A DNA stretch of 64,000 nucleotides from Pseudomonas marincola. GTDB taxonomy: Bacteria; Pseudomonadota; Gammaproteobacteria; Pseudomonadales; Pseudomonadaceae. Below are positions 7,698 through 16,308 of the stretch, in pieces. The notes under the pieces were generated by a model. That model was given only the letters and a program-made list of their open reading frames with translations, was not told the DNA's origin and did not search any database. Location: contig NZ_FPBC01000017.1 in NCBI RefSeq assembly GCF_900116605.1, positions 1 through 64,000 of the forward strand, given 5' to 3'. The position numbers and the translations under genes are program-made. Position 1 is the first letter of the stretch, and each line of letters begins with the position of its first letter.

Positions 7698-8972
7698 ATG
7701 TCCTTCGACCCGCAAACCCTGCTCCGCGACCTGTTCAATACCGCCATTGATGCCGCGCACCCACGCCACGTTCTCGCCGATCATTTACCGGCGGATCGCA
7801 GCGGCCGGGTCATTGTGATTGGCGCGGGCAAGGCCGCCGCCGCCATGGCTGAAGTCATTGAGCGCGAATGGCAAGGCGAGGTCAGCGGACTAGTGGTGAC
7901 CCGTTATGGTCATGGCGCAGATTGCCGCAAGATCGAGGTGGTGGAAGCGGCTCATCCGGTGCCTGATGACGCCGGTGAGCGCGTGGCCAAACGCGTACTG
8001 GCGCTGGTCAGCAACCTGAGCGAAAGCGACCGGGTCATCTTCCTGTTGTCCGGTGGCGGCTCTTCCCTGCTCGCCCTGCCCGCCGAAGGCATTACCCTGC
8101 AAGACAAGCAGGCGATCAACAAAGCATTGCTGAAATCCGGCGCGACCATCGCTGAAATGAACTGTGTGCGTAAACACCTCTCGGCGATCAAGGGTGGCCG
8201 TCTGGCCAAGGCCAGTTGGCCCGCCACGGTTTACACCTACGCCATTTCCGATGTGCCTGGCGATGAGGCCACGGTGATTGCCTCCGGCCCAACTGTTGCC
8301 GACCCGAGCACCTCGGTTGAGGCGCTGGCGATATTGGCGCGCTACAACATCGAAATCACGGCCAACGTGCGCAAATGGCTGCAAGACCCGCGCTCAGAAA
8401 CGGTCAAACCCGGCGACCCGTGCCTGGCGCGTAGCCACTTCCAGCTGATCGCGACCCCGCAACAATCGCTGGAGGCGGCCGCCGCAAAAGTCCAAGCCGC
8501 CGGCCTGCCGGTACTGATTCTCGGCGACCTTGAGGGCGAAGCGCGTGACGTGGCCAAAGTTCATGCCGGTATTGCGCGTCAAGTCGTGCTGCACGGTCAG
8601 CCAATCAAGGCACCCTGCGTGATTCTCTCTGGCGGCGAAACCACGGTGACCGTGCGCGGCAATGGCCGTGGCGGGCGTAATGCCGAGTTCCTGCTGAGCC
8701 TCACCGAAAGCCTCAAGGGGCTGGACGGCGTGTACGCCATTGCCGGTGATACCGATGGCATCGACGGCTCCGAAGACAACGCGGGCGCGATCATGACGCC
8801 ATTCAGCTATGCGCGGGCTGGCCTGCAGAACCTCAGCGCGCGTGATGAGCTGGACAACAACAACGGCTATGGCTACTTCGCCGCACTCGATGAGCTGATC
8901 GTTACCGGCCCGACGTGCACCAACGTCAACGACTTCCGTGCGCTGCTGATACTCGGCAACGAAGCGCAGTAA
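7698..8972 (+). CDS. ttuD: Glycerate 2-kinase / hydroxypyruvate reductase family protein TtuD (MOFRL)
   Basis: Protein of 424 aa from the ATG at 7698; the reading frame is open upstream, but family members begin close to MSFDPQTLLRDLF. The N-terminal domain has VIVIGAGKAAAAMAEVIE and FLLSGGGSSLLALP; the C-terminal MOFRL domain has LSGGETTVTVRGNGRGGRN and AGDTDGIDG. The family is often named hydroxypyruvate reductase, but characterised relatives phosphorylate D-glycerate at O-2. The next gene is pyruvate kinase, so 2-phosphoglycerate formation followed by enolase and Pyk is the coherent reading. A 270-bp gap separates it from glxR, so an internal promoter is possible. Confidence 0.88.
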   Translation: MSFDPQTLLRDLFNTAIDAAHPRHVLADHLPADRSGRVIVIGAGKAAAAMAEVIEREWQGEVSGLVVTRYGHGADCRKIEVVEAAHPVPDDAGERVAKRVLALVSNLSESDRVIFLLSGGGSSLLALPAEGITLQDKQAINKALLKSGATIAEMNCVRKHLSAIKGGRLAKASWPATVYTYAISDVPGDEATVIASGPTVADPSTSVEALAILARYNIEITANVRKWLQDPRSETVKPGDPCLARSHFQLIATPQQSLEAAAAKVQAAGLPVLILGDLEGEARDVAKVHAGIARQVVLHGQPIKAPCVILSGGETTVTVRGNGRGGRNAEFLLSLTESLKGLDGVYAIAGDTDGIDGSEDNAGAIMTPFSYARAGLQNLSARDELDNNNGYGYFAALDELIVTGPTCTNVNDFRALLILGNEAQ

Positions 8973-9017
8973 CTGCGCGGCACACACACCGAATTCCATC
9001 ACTTCAAGAGCATCATC

Positions 9018-10433
9018 ATGACGGCTGACAAGAAAGTAAAAATCCTCGCCACGCTGGGCCCGGCGATCAAAACCATCGACGACATCCGCCAGCTGGTCGA
9101 AGCCGGGGTGAACATTTTCCGCCTCAACTTCAGCCACGGCGAACATGCCGATCACGCCGAGCGTTACAACTGGGTGCGTGAAGTCGAGCGCCAGCTGAAC
9201 CAGCCCATCGGCATCCTGATGGACCTGCAAGGCCCGAAACTGCGCGTTGGCCGCTTCGCGGACGGCAAGGTCATGCTGCAACGCGGCGACAGCTTGCGCC
9301 TGGATCTGGATAAAACCCCGGGTAACGCCCAGCGCGTAAACCTGCCGCATCCGGAAATCATCGAAGCCCTGCAGCCGGGCATGAGCCTGCTGTTGGACGA
9401 TGGTCGCCTGCGCCTGCAAGTGACCGCCAAACACAGCGATGCGGTTGATACCGAGGTGATTGCCGGCGGCGAGTTGTCGGACCGCAAAGGCGTTAACGTG
9501 CCCGAGGCCGTGCTGCAACTCAGCCCGCTAACCGAGAAGGATCGCCGCGACCTGAGCTTCGGTCTGGAATTGGGTGTGGACTGGGTGGCGCTGTCGTTTG
9601 TGCAACGCCCGCAAGACATCATCGAGGCGCGCGAGCTGATTCAGGGCAAGGCGTTTCTGATGGCCAAGATAGAGAAGCCATCGGCGGTGACCCACCTCGA
9701 AGAAATCGCCACGCTGTGCGATGCAATCATGGTCGCCCGTGGCGATCTGGGTGTTGAAGTGCCGGCCGAGAACGTGCCGCGCATTCAGAAAGACATCATC
9801 CGCACCTGCCGCCAACTGGGCCGCCCGGTAGTTGTCGCCACGCAGATGCTGGAGTCGATGCGTTTCTCCCCGGCGCCGACCCGCGCCGAAGTCACCGACG
9901 TTGCCAATGCCGTGGCCGAAGGCGCAGACGCGGTGATGTTGTCGGCAGAGACCGCCTCCGGCGAGTACCCGCTGGAAGCTGTGGGCATGATGAGCAAAAT
10001 CATCCGTCAGGTTGAAAGCGGCCCGGATTTTCAGGCGCAGCTGGACGTCAGCCGCCCACAAGCCGAGGCCACCAGCTCGGATGCCATCAGCTGCGCCATC
10101 CGCCGCATCAGCGGAATTTTGCCGGTGGCGGCGCTGGTCAACTACACCGAGTCCGGCGCATCCAGCCTGCGTGCCTCACGTGAACGGCCCAAGGCGCCAA
10201 TCCTCAGTCTCACCCCAAACCTACACACCGCGCGCCGCCTGACAGTGGCATGGGGCATTTATTCGGTGGTTAACGAACGCCTGCACAAGGTCGAGGAAGT
10301 CACCGCCACCGCGCTGGAAATCGCTCAGGCGCAAGGCATGGCCAAACGTGGCGACACCGTGGTCATTACCGCCGGCGAGCCTTTTGGTCAGCCGGGCAGC
10401 ACCAACAGCCTGCGCATCGAAACCTTGCACTAA
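9018..10433 (+). CDS. pyk: Pyruvate kinase
   Basis: Converts PEP and ADP to pyruvate and ATP. The 471-aa protein begins KKVKILATLGPAIKTIDDIR and carries RLNFSHGEHADH, MDLQGPKLRVGRF, the active-site signature MAKIEKPSAVTHLEEI with its lysine, and MVARGDLGVEVP. It is the last gene of the glyoxylate operon, 45 bp after ttuD, and makes the pathway end in pyruvate. Pseudomonads usually have a second pyruvate kinase (pykA) elsewhere; this copy is the one tied to glycerate metabolism. Confidence 0.95.
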   Translation: MTADKKVKILATLGPAIKTIDDIRQLVEAGVNIFRLNFSHGEHADHAERYNWVREVERQLNQPIGILMDLQGPKLRVGRFADGKVMLQRGDSLRLDLDKTPGNAQRVNLPHPEIIEALQPGMSLLLDDGRLRLQVTAKHSDAVDTEVIAGGELSDRKGVNVPEAVLQLSPLTEKDRRDLSFGLELGVDWVALSFVQRPQDIIEARELIQGKAFLMAKIEKPSAVTHLEEIATLCDAIMVARGDLGVEVPAENVPRIQKDIIRTCRQLGRPVVVATQMLESMRFSPAPTRAEVTDVANAVAEGADAVMLSAETASGEYPLEAVGMMSKIIRQVESGPDFQAQLDVSRPQAEATSSDAISCAIRRISGILPVAALVNYTESGASSLRASRERPKAPILSLTPNLHTARRLTVAWGIYSVVNERLHKVEEVTATALEIAQAQGMAKRGDTVVITAGEPFGQPGSTNSLRIETLH

Positions 10434-10448
10434 CCGTGCGCACGAATG

Positions 10449-10472
10449 CGCCAAACGCATCGGCGTTTGGCG
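10449..10472 (+). terminator. Hairpin just after pyk
   Basis: Perfect 10-bp stem CGCCAAACGC / GCGTTTGGCG with an ATCG loop, 15 bp after the pyk stop. There is no T-run, so it may protect the mRNA end rather than terminate. Confidence 0.45.
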
Positions 10473-10515
10473 TAACCCGGGCAATCGCTCCACGAACAGC
10501 GACTGCATCTTTATG

Positions 10516-10549
10516 GCGCCTTCTGCATCTGCGGTCGGCGCTGTTTTTT
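10516..10549 (+). terminator. Rho-independent terminator of the gcl-pyk operon
   Basis: GCGCC (10516-10520) pairs with GGCGC (10537-10541), with partial inner pairing (CTGC/GCGG), followed by six T's at 10544-10549. It lies between pyk and the urea transporter gene. Confidence 0.6.
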
Positions 10550-10574
10550 ATTGAGTCTGTTGCCGAGTCATTCG

Positions 10575-11480
10575 ATGCAGCCCATTACCGAACATACCCT
10601 CAGCGGATTTCGCGCACTGCTCAACGGTTTCAGCCAGATATTCCTGCAGGCCAATCCGCGCTGCGGCCTGTTGGTGCTGTTGGCCCTGTGCACCGGCGCC
10701 CCCGACTTGCTCGGCGGCGCACTGCTTGGCGGGCTTTGCAGCATGCTCACCGCGCAACGCCGAGGCTACCCGGCGACGGACATCAGCCAGGGTTTGTATG
10801 GCTACAACGGCATCCTGCTGGGAATTCTGATCACCAGCCAATTCAACTGGTCGCCACTCAACCCGCTGCTGATTATGTTCAGCGCAGGGGCATCAAGCCT
10901 GCTGCTCGCGCCGTGGATGGCGCGCATGCGCAAACGCCAATGGCTCCCCGCCTTCACCTGCCCGTTTGTCCTGCTAGGCTGGCTGGTCCTGCAGTTGGCT
11001 GGCCCTCTGCAACTTGAAGCCACGGCCAACGCAGCCGGCTTGACGCATCAGCTCAATTGGCCAACAGCGTTGTCCGCCGTGGCGCGCGGATTGGGCCAGG
11101 TGATTTTTATCGACCGCCCACTGGCCGGGATTTGCCTGCTATTGGGCCTGCTGATTGCCGACCGGCGTGCGGCATTGTGGGCGCTTATCGGCACCAGCGC
11201 GGGGCTGGCGTTCGCCCTGTTGCAAGGCTGGGAGCAGCACAGTGCGCTGGCCGGGCTATTCGGCTACAACGCAGTGTTAACCGCCATAGCCGTGAGTCAG
11301 GTTAATCGCGGTGCGTGCCTGCCGGTGATCGGTATCGTTCTGGCGTTGCTGCTGCAACCGGGATTCAGCAGTCTGGGGCTGCCGGCGCTGACCATGCCGT
11401 TCATTCTCGCCTGCTGGTTGCTCAAGGCCAGCCAGCGACTGCTCAAGCAAAGTGCCAACGACTGCGCTCCGATTAAATAA
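10575..11480 (+). CDS. Urea transporter (UT family)
   Basis: Integral membrane protein of about 301 aa with some ten hydrophobic segments. The two homologous halves each show the urea-channel signature: GLYGYNGILLGILI in the first and GLFGYNAVLTAIAV in the second, giving the pseudo-twofold pore of the UT/Yut family. ATG at 10575 is preferred to the TTG at 10551, which falls directly behind the terminator T-run. It sits behind the gcl operon. Ureide catabolism yields both urea and glyoxylate, so co-location makes sense, but no urease or allantoinase genes are in the window. Confidence 0.82.
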   Translation: MQPITEHTLSGFRALLNGFSQIFLQANPRCGLLVLLALCTGAPDLLGGALLGGLCSMLTAQRRGYPATDISQGLYGYNGILLGILITSQFNWSPLNPLLIMFSAGASSLLLAPWMARMRKRQWLPAFTCPFVLLGWLVLQLAGPLQLEATANAAGLTHQLNWPTALSAVARGLGQVIFIDRPLAGICLLLGLLIADRRAALWALIGTSAGLAFALLQGWEQHSALAGLFGYNAVLTAIAVSQVNRGACLPVIGIVLALLLQPGFSSLGLPALTMPFILACWLLKASQRLLKQSANDCAPIK

Positions 11481-11585
11481 GTGCGGCGCGCAACAAGGTC
11501 GCCACTCAGGCTAAACTCCCTAGGCTAATCGCCGATTCACCCGCCTTGATCTAAGCGCGGACAACAGGGAGCACGCTAGCAGCAC

Positions 11586-12461
11586 ATGGATAACCATTTG
11601 AGTTTGCGCCGCCGGATTTACCGGATCATCTTTTTCACCGACACCCCCGCCGGCCAGCGCTTCGACAATATTTTGCTGGTGACCATTCTGGCCAGCCTTG
11701 TGGTGGTGATGCTCGACAGCATCCAAGGCGTACACAGCCAATACAAGTCGTTGATGTCCGGGCTTGAGTGGATGTTTACCGCCCTGTTCGCCGCCGAATA
11801 TCTGGTGCGCATCTACTGCTCGCCAAAGCCGCTGCGCTACATTTTCAGCTTCTATGGCCTGATCGATTTACTGGCGATTTTGCCCGGCCTGCTGATTCTG
11901 CTGTTCCCGAGCGCCCAATACCTGCTCATCGTGCGGGTTATCCGGATGATGCGGGTGTTTCGCGTACTCAAGCTCAGCCCCTACCTGCGCCAGGCCAATT
12001 TTTTGATGACCGCCCTGCGCGGCAGCCGCCAGAAGATCATCGTGTTCTTCTCCTGCATTGCCGTGCTGGTGACGGTGTTCGGAACGCTGATGTACGTAAT
12101 TGAAGGCCCGGAGCATGGCTTCACCAGCATCCCCAAAGGGATTTACTGGGCGGTCGTAACCCTGACCACGGTGGGCTTTGGCGACATCGTGCCGAAAACC
12201 GCGCTGGGCCAGTTTCTCTCGACGCTGGTGATGATTACCGGTTATTCGATTATCGCCGTGCCGACCGGCATATTTACCGCCGAACTGGCCACCGCAATGA
12301 ATGGTGGTGAAGGCCTTGAGCGCGAATGCCCTAGCTGCAAGAAACCCAGCCATGAGCCAAATGCGGCCTTCTGCAATCGCTGCGGCAACCCGCTCTACCC
12401 GCGTGAGGCAGATCAGCCCGGCGCCAGCCCGCCATCTGCAGCAGAGCAAGGCCCGGCTTGA
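11586..12461 (+). CDS. Six-TM voltage-gated-type K+ channel with C-terminal zinc ribbon
   Basis: Ion channel of 291 aa. Residues about 28-200 hold S1-S5; the S4-like helix IRMMRVFRVLKLSPYLR has arginines at roughly every third position. The pore loop is TLTTVGFGDIVPKT, whose VGFGD is a K+ selectivity filter variant, followed by S6. The cytoplasmic tail has C-P-S-C and C-N-R-C pairs about 14 residues apart, typical of a small zinc ribbon, then a Pro/Ala-rich end. Two-domain channels with this tail are known in proteobacteria but their ligands are not. Convergent with argR. Confidence 0.85.
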   Translation: MDNHLSLRRRIYRIIFFTDTPAGQRFDNILLVTILASLVVVMLDSIQGVHSQYKSLMSGLEWMFTALFAAEYLVRIYCSPKPLRYIFSFYGLIDLLAILPGLLILLFPSAQYLLIVRVIRMMRVFRVLKLSPYLRQANFLMTALRGSRQKIIVFFSCIAVLVTVFGTLMYVIEGPEHGFTSIPKGIYWAVVTLTTVGFGDIVPKTALGQFLSTLVMITGYSIIAVPTGIFTAELATAMNGGEGLERECPSCKKPSHEPNAAFCNRCGNPLYPREADQPGASPPSAAEQGPA

Positions 12462-12486
12462 GCAAACGGCGTGCAGCTGCTGTAAA

Positions 12487-13467
12487 TCAGCTGCGCTCGT
12501 TGGACGTTGAAGTCAGCTCGAATGGGCTGTTGTTGCGCCGCTGGTTGCGATCTTCACGCGGCGTTGCACCGAAGAAATTGCGGTAGGCGCTGGAGAAATG
12601 CGGGCCGGACGAGAAGCCACACGACAGGCCAATCTGAATGATCGACTTGCTGGTCTGCATCAGCAGCTGGCGCGCCTTGTTCAGGCGCAGCTCAAGGTAA
12701 TACTGGCTGGGAACGCGGTTGAGGTACTGCTTGAAAATCCGCTCCAACTGACGCCTTGAGACGCAAACGTGCTGGGCAATTTCGTCGGTGGTCAGCGGCT
12801 CTTCAATGTTCGCCTCCATCAACAAAACTGCCTGAGTGAGCTTGGGATGGCTTGAGCCAAGGCGATTTTGCAGCGGAATGCGTTGGCGCTCGCCGCCTTC
12901 ACGGATACGCTCCACCACCAACTCTTCGCTTACTGCACCGGCAAGTTCGGCGCCGTGATCGCGCGCCAGCAAGGCCAGCATCAGGTCAAGCACGGCCAGA
13001 CCGCCGCATGCCGTCATGCGATCACGATCCCAGTCAAACAAATGGCTGGTGGCGATGACCTTGGGATAGCGCTCGGAAAAATCATCCTGCCAGCGCCAAT
13101 GCACCGAAGCGCGATAGCCATCAAGCAAGCCCAATTGCGCCAACGGATAAACCCCGGCCGCGATACCGCCAACCAGACACCCCGCACGCACCTGTTGTTT
13201 GAGTGCAGTGGAGAGCGTCATGTGCATGTTGGCAGGCGGCTCGTCGGCCAGCAGAAACAGCCGCTGGCAGCCTTCAAGTTTGCCCTGCCAGGGTTCACCC
13301 GGCATTTTCCAACTGTTCTCGGCCGGCGGTTCTGCCTGCAAAAAGCACAGTTCGTAGACAACCTCAGGGTGAACGCGCTGGGCCACCAGCAGAGCCTCCT
13401 CGGCCAGTGCCAAGGTCAGCGCTTTGGTGCTGGGCCAGATCAGGAAGCCAATTCGATAGGCATTCAT
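12487..13467 (-). CDS. argR: ArgR, AraC/XylS-type arginine-responsive regulator
   Basis: Transcription regulator of 326 aa. Residues 1-190 form a class I glutamine-amidotransferase-like (GATase/DJ-1) domain (IGFLIWPSTKALTLALAEEALLVA); the C-terminal 100 residues are an AraC-type double helix-turn-helix (LTTDEIAQHVCVSRRQLERIFKQ, IGLSCGFSSGPHFSSAYRNFFGATP). This domain order and the position as last gene behind aotJQMOP match ArgR of P. aeruginosa, which controls arginine uptake and the arginine succinyltransferase pathway. Pseudomonas ArgR is unrelated to E. coli ArgR. 213 bp separate it from aotP, allowing a separate promoter. Confidence 0.93.
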   Translation of the reverse strand: MNAYRIGFLIWPSTKALTLALAEEALLVAQRVHPEVVYELCFLQAEPPAENSWKMPGEPWQGKLEGCQRLFLLADEPPANMHMTLSTALKQQVRAGCLVGGIAAGVYPLAQLGLLDGYRASVHWRWQDDFSERYPKVIATSHLFDWDRDRMTACGGLAVLDLMLALLARDHGAELAGAVSEELVVERIREGGERQRIPLQNRLGSSHPKLTQAVLLMEANIEEPLTTDEIAQHVCVSRRQLERIFKQYLNRVPSQYYLELRLNKARQLLMQTSKSIIQIGLSCGFSSGPHFSSAYRNFFGATPREDRNQRRNNSPFELTSTSNERS

Positions 13468-13680
13468 TTGGGGCAGTTCGTGCTCTTAATCAGGGAAAAG
13501 CGCCGCCTTGGCGACGCCCGGAAAACTCAGCCAAACCTGCACAGGCAAACTGATGAGTTGCATAGTACTGCGTTACAAAACCTTAAGGCATTGATTTCGC
13601 ACCATGTTAGGGCGCAAAAGCCTGCCGGGTCTGTTCAATCCTAAGCGCTCCGTGCGAGTCGGCTGTCTCCCTGATGCCAC

Positions 13681-14445
13681 TTATTTAAGGCTACCGGAAA
13701 GAAACTGCTGGAGCCGCTCAGACTGCGGATTAACCAATACTTCACGCGGATCACCCCGCTCCTCAACGACGCCCTTGTGCAGGAACACCAGCTGATTGGA
13801 AACTTCACGGGCGAAGCCCATTTCGTGAGTCACCACCACCATGGTGCGACCTTCCTGCGCGAGGTCTTGCATGACCTTGAGCACTTCGCCAACCAGCTCC
13901 GGATCGAGTGCCGAGGTTGGCTCATCGAACAGCATAACCTCAGGCTCCATCGCCAACGCACGGGCAATCGCAACACGCTGCTGCTCGCCGCCGGACATGT
14001 GCGCCGGGTAAGCGTCTTTGCGGTGCGCCACGCCCACTTTATTGAGGTAATGCTCGGCCTTTTCCAGCGCCTCTTTCTTTGCCATGCCCAGTACGTGAAC
14101 CGGCGCTTCGATAACGTTTTCCAGCGCGCTCATGTGCGACCACAGGTTGAAGTGCTGAAACACCATCGCCAGACGTGAACGCATGCGCTGCAACTGCTTG
14201 GGATCAGCCGCCTTGAGTGCACCGTCTTTGCTGGGAACCAGTTTCAGCTCTTCATTGTTGAGCAGGATTTTACCGCCATACGGCTGCTCAAGCATGTTGA
14301 TGCAACGCAGGAACGTACTCTTACCGGAACCGCTGGAACCGATGATGCTAATGACGTCGCCTGCCTTTGCCGCGAGCGAAACGCCCTTGAGCACTTCATG
14401 GCTGCCGTAGCGTTTGTGCAGATCTTGGACTTCCAGTTTGTACAT
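13681..14445 (-). CDS. aotP: Arginine/ornithine ABC transporter ATP-binding protein
   Basis: ATPase subunit of the polar amino-acid ABC importer, 254 aa. Walker A is GSSGSGKST, the ABC signature MSGGEQQRVAIARAL, Walker B VMLFDEPTSALDPE, and the H-loop VTHEMGF. The ATG at 14445 is used instead of the upstream frame because HisP/AotP proteins begin MYKLEVQDLHKRYG. It energises the AotQM permease; position in aotJQMOP-argR supports arginine/ornithine specificity. Confidence 0.95.
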   Translation of the reverse strand: MYKLEVQDLHKRYGSHEVLKGVSLAAKAGDVISIIGSSGSGKSTFLRCINMLEQPYGGKILLNNEELKLVPSKDGALKAADPKQLQRMRSRLAMVFQHFNLWSHMSALENVIEAPVHVLGMAKKEALEKAEHYLNKVGVAHRKDAYPAHMSGGEQQRVAIARALAMEPEVMLFDEPTSALDPELVGEVLKVMQDLAQEGRTMVVVTHEMGFAREVSNQLVFLHKGVVEERGDPREVLVNPQSERLQQFLSGSLK

Positions 14446-14470
14446 GGTGTCGACTCTCGAATGCAGTGAA

Positions 14471-15583
14471 TCAGTCGTTGAGCAAGCGGCCCTGACGGAT
14501 AGATTGATGTCCGGCCACCTTGGCCAACCAGCGTCCAGGCTGCGCAAAACGCATGCGCTCTATCGCAAACAAAACCCCGGATGTGCCAGCACAAACAATC
14601 GTGCCGTTGTCATCCAGCGGGTCCAGAACTTCGAATATCGGTGTACCGGCTTCGACGTATTCGCCGGCCTTGTGAAAGAAGCTGACCACGCCACAGTGCG
14701 GCGCAAACAGCAGCTCAGTGCCGCTGAAAGGCACTGCATCGCAGCACGCTTGCGGCGCTTGAGGCCATTCACCACTGATCAGGCCCTGCTCGGCCAGGAA
14801 CGCCAGAATCGCCTCAGCGTATTCACGCGCTTTGTGCGCATCGGTGTTGTCCATGCCGCCCAGCTCGACGGTGGTCGACAGGCATGCCGGCGCAATGGCC
14901 GCCTCCGGGAAGCGCTGCGCCAGTCGCAACCAAGGCGCCGAGCAGGCTTCATCGAACGATGAGCCGCCGGAATCCTCCGCCAGCAACACCGTACCCGCCT
15001 CAAGCCGCGCGGCCAGAGAGCGTAGCGCCGGCCACTGCTGCGGAATCCCGTAAAGGTGTACTGCAGCTTCAAAGTCGCAATGCAGATCGAGCATCACATC
15101 GGCGTCGCAGGCGTGGCGCAACAACAGCCGCTGCATGCCTTCCAGCGCTGATGCGGCGGGTTCCAGCGCATCCAGAACAGCGCGCATGCTGCTACGGATT
15201 AGCGCCGTGTTGGCCGCTTCATCGCTGCCCACATGACCCTGCAACGCCGGCCCGATCAACTCGGCCAGATCGGCAAAGTCACGGTTGAAGTTCTTACCGC
15301 TCGACAGTTCGAAACGGCCTTGATGCTGGCCCTGAACCATCTGCTCCAGGCCGATGGGATTGGCCACCGGCACCAGTTCGATGACGCCAAGCAAGCGCCC
15401 CTGCTCTTCAAGCTCACGCAGGCGGCGACGCAACTCGACCGCGACCCGCATGCCCGGCAACTCATCGGCGTGCAACGAGGCTTGAATGTAAGCCTTGCGC
15501 TCGCCACTGCCATAACGCAGTACCGTCAGGCGGCGCTCCGTGCCGGGCGTACTCCACGGCAATACATGATCAATACGCTGCAT
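14471..15583 (-). CDS. aotO: AotO, succinylglutamate desuccinylase/aspartoacylase-family zinc hydrolase
   Basis: Protein of 370 aa of the AstE/AspA (M14-like) family. Zinc-site motifs are present: SLHADELPG supplies H and E, and VMLDLHCDFEA supplies the third ligand; a C-terminal all-beta segment (FAPHCGVVSFFHKAGEYVEAGTPIFEVLDP) resembles a lipoyl-type hammerhead. The gene is embedded in the arginine transporter operon, 11 bp after aotM, as in P. aeruginosa, where the equivalent is not needed for uptake and has no assigned reaction. N-acyl-arginine or N-acyl-ornithine deacylation would fit family and context but is inference. GAGGAG precedes the ATG. Confidence 0.85.
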   Translation of the reverse strand: MQRIDHVLPWSTPGTERRLTVLRYGSGERKAYIQASLHADELPGMRVAVELRRRLRELEEQGRLLGVIELVPVANPIGLEQMVQGQHQGRFELSSGKNFNRDFADLAELIGPALQGHVGSDEAANTALIRSSMRAVLDALEPAASALEGMQRLLLRHACDADVMLDLHCDFEAAVHLYGIPQQWPALRSLAARLEAGTVLLAEDSGGSSFDEACSAPWLRLAQRFPEAAIAPACLSTTVELGGMDNTDAHKAREYAEAILAFLAEQGLISGEWPQAPQACCDAVPFSGTELLFAPHCGVVSFFHKAGEYVEAGTPIFEVLDPLDDNGTIVCAGTSGVLFAIERMRFAQPGRWLAKVAGHQSIRQGRLLND

Positions 15584-15593
15584 GCGTTACTCC

Positions 15594-16292
15594 TCAGGAC
15601 TTGCGCGGGGCCATGTAGGCCAGCCAGCGCAATTCGGCGCGCTTGAACAGGCGCACCAGAATGAAGGTCAGGCAGAGGTAGAAAACACCTGCCGTGATAA
15701 ACGCCTCGAACGGCAGGTAATACTGCGAGCTGACCGTGCGCGCTGCACCGGTGATATCAATCAGGGTCACGATCGACGCCAGGCTGGTGGTGTGCAGCAT
15801 CATGATCACTTCGTTGCTGTACTGCGGCAGCGCCCGGCGCAATGCCGAAGGCAGCAAGATGCGCTTGTACAGCTTGAACCGCGACATGCCCATGGCTTTG
15901 GCCGCTTCAATTTCACCGTGCGGCGTGGCCTTGAGGCTGCCCGCCAGAATCTCGGCGGTGTAGGCGCTGGTGTTGATGGCAAAGGCCAGGCAAGCACAGA
16001 ACGTGGCGTTCGACAGATACGGCCAGAGTGCGGATTCACGCACCGACTCGAACTGCGCCAGCCCGTAATAGATCAGGAACAGTTGCACCAGCATCGGCGT
16101 GCCGCGAATCACGTAGGTATACAGCCAGGCCGGGAAATTCAGCCAGACCGCCTTGGAGACGCGCATCAAGCCCAGCGGAATGGCCATCGCCAAACCCAGC
16201 GCCAGCGAGATCAGCAGCAGCTTGATGGTGACCAGTACACCGCCGAAGTACAGCGGCAAACTGTCGATAATGACGTTGTAATCGAAAATCAT
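15594..16292 (-). CDS. aotM: Arginine/ornithine ABC transporter permease (HisM-like)
   Basis: Inner-membrane permease of 232 aa with five predicted helices. It begins with the HisM-type N-terminus and carries the EAA loop AAKAMGMSRFKLYKRILLPSALRRALP that docks on AotP. PAWLYTYVIRGTPMLVQLF is a typical segment of the family. GGAGG precedes the ATG. It pairs with AotQ, 16 bp upstream in transcription order. Confidence 0.94.
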   Translation of the reverse strand: MIFDYNVIIDSLPLYFGGVLVTIKLLLISLALGLAMAIPLGLMRVSKAVWLNFPAWLYTYVIRGTPMLVQLFLIYYGLAQFESVRESALWPYLSNATFCACLAFAINTSAYTAEILAGSLKATPHGEIEAAKAMGMSRFKLYKRILLPSALRRALPQYSNEVIMMLHTTSLASIVTLIDITGAARTVSSQYYLPFEAFITAGVFYLCLTFILVRLFKRAELRWLAYMAPRKS

Positions 16293-16308
16293 CAGTCGAT
16301 CCTCCGGC

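Noticed and set aside
6522..7784. 420-codon minus-strand frame opposite glxR
   Set aside because: Spans glxR and the start of ttuD on the opposite strand with no domain match.
8394..9518. 374-codon minus-strand frame across ttuD and pyk
   Set aside because: Crosses two well-supported genes; no ribosome site or motif.
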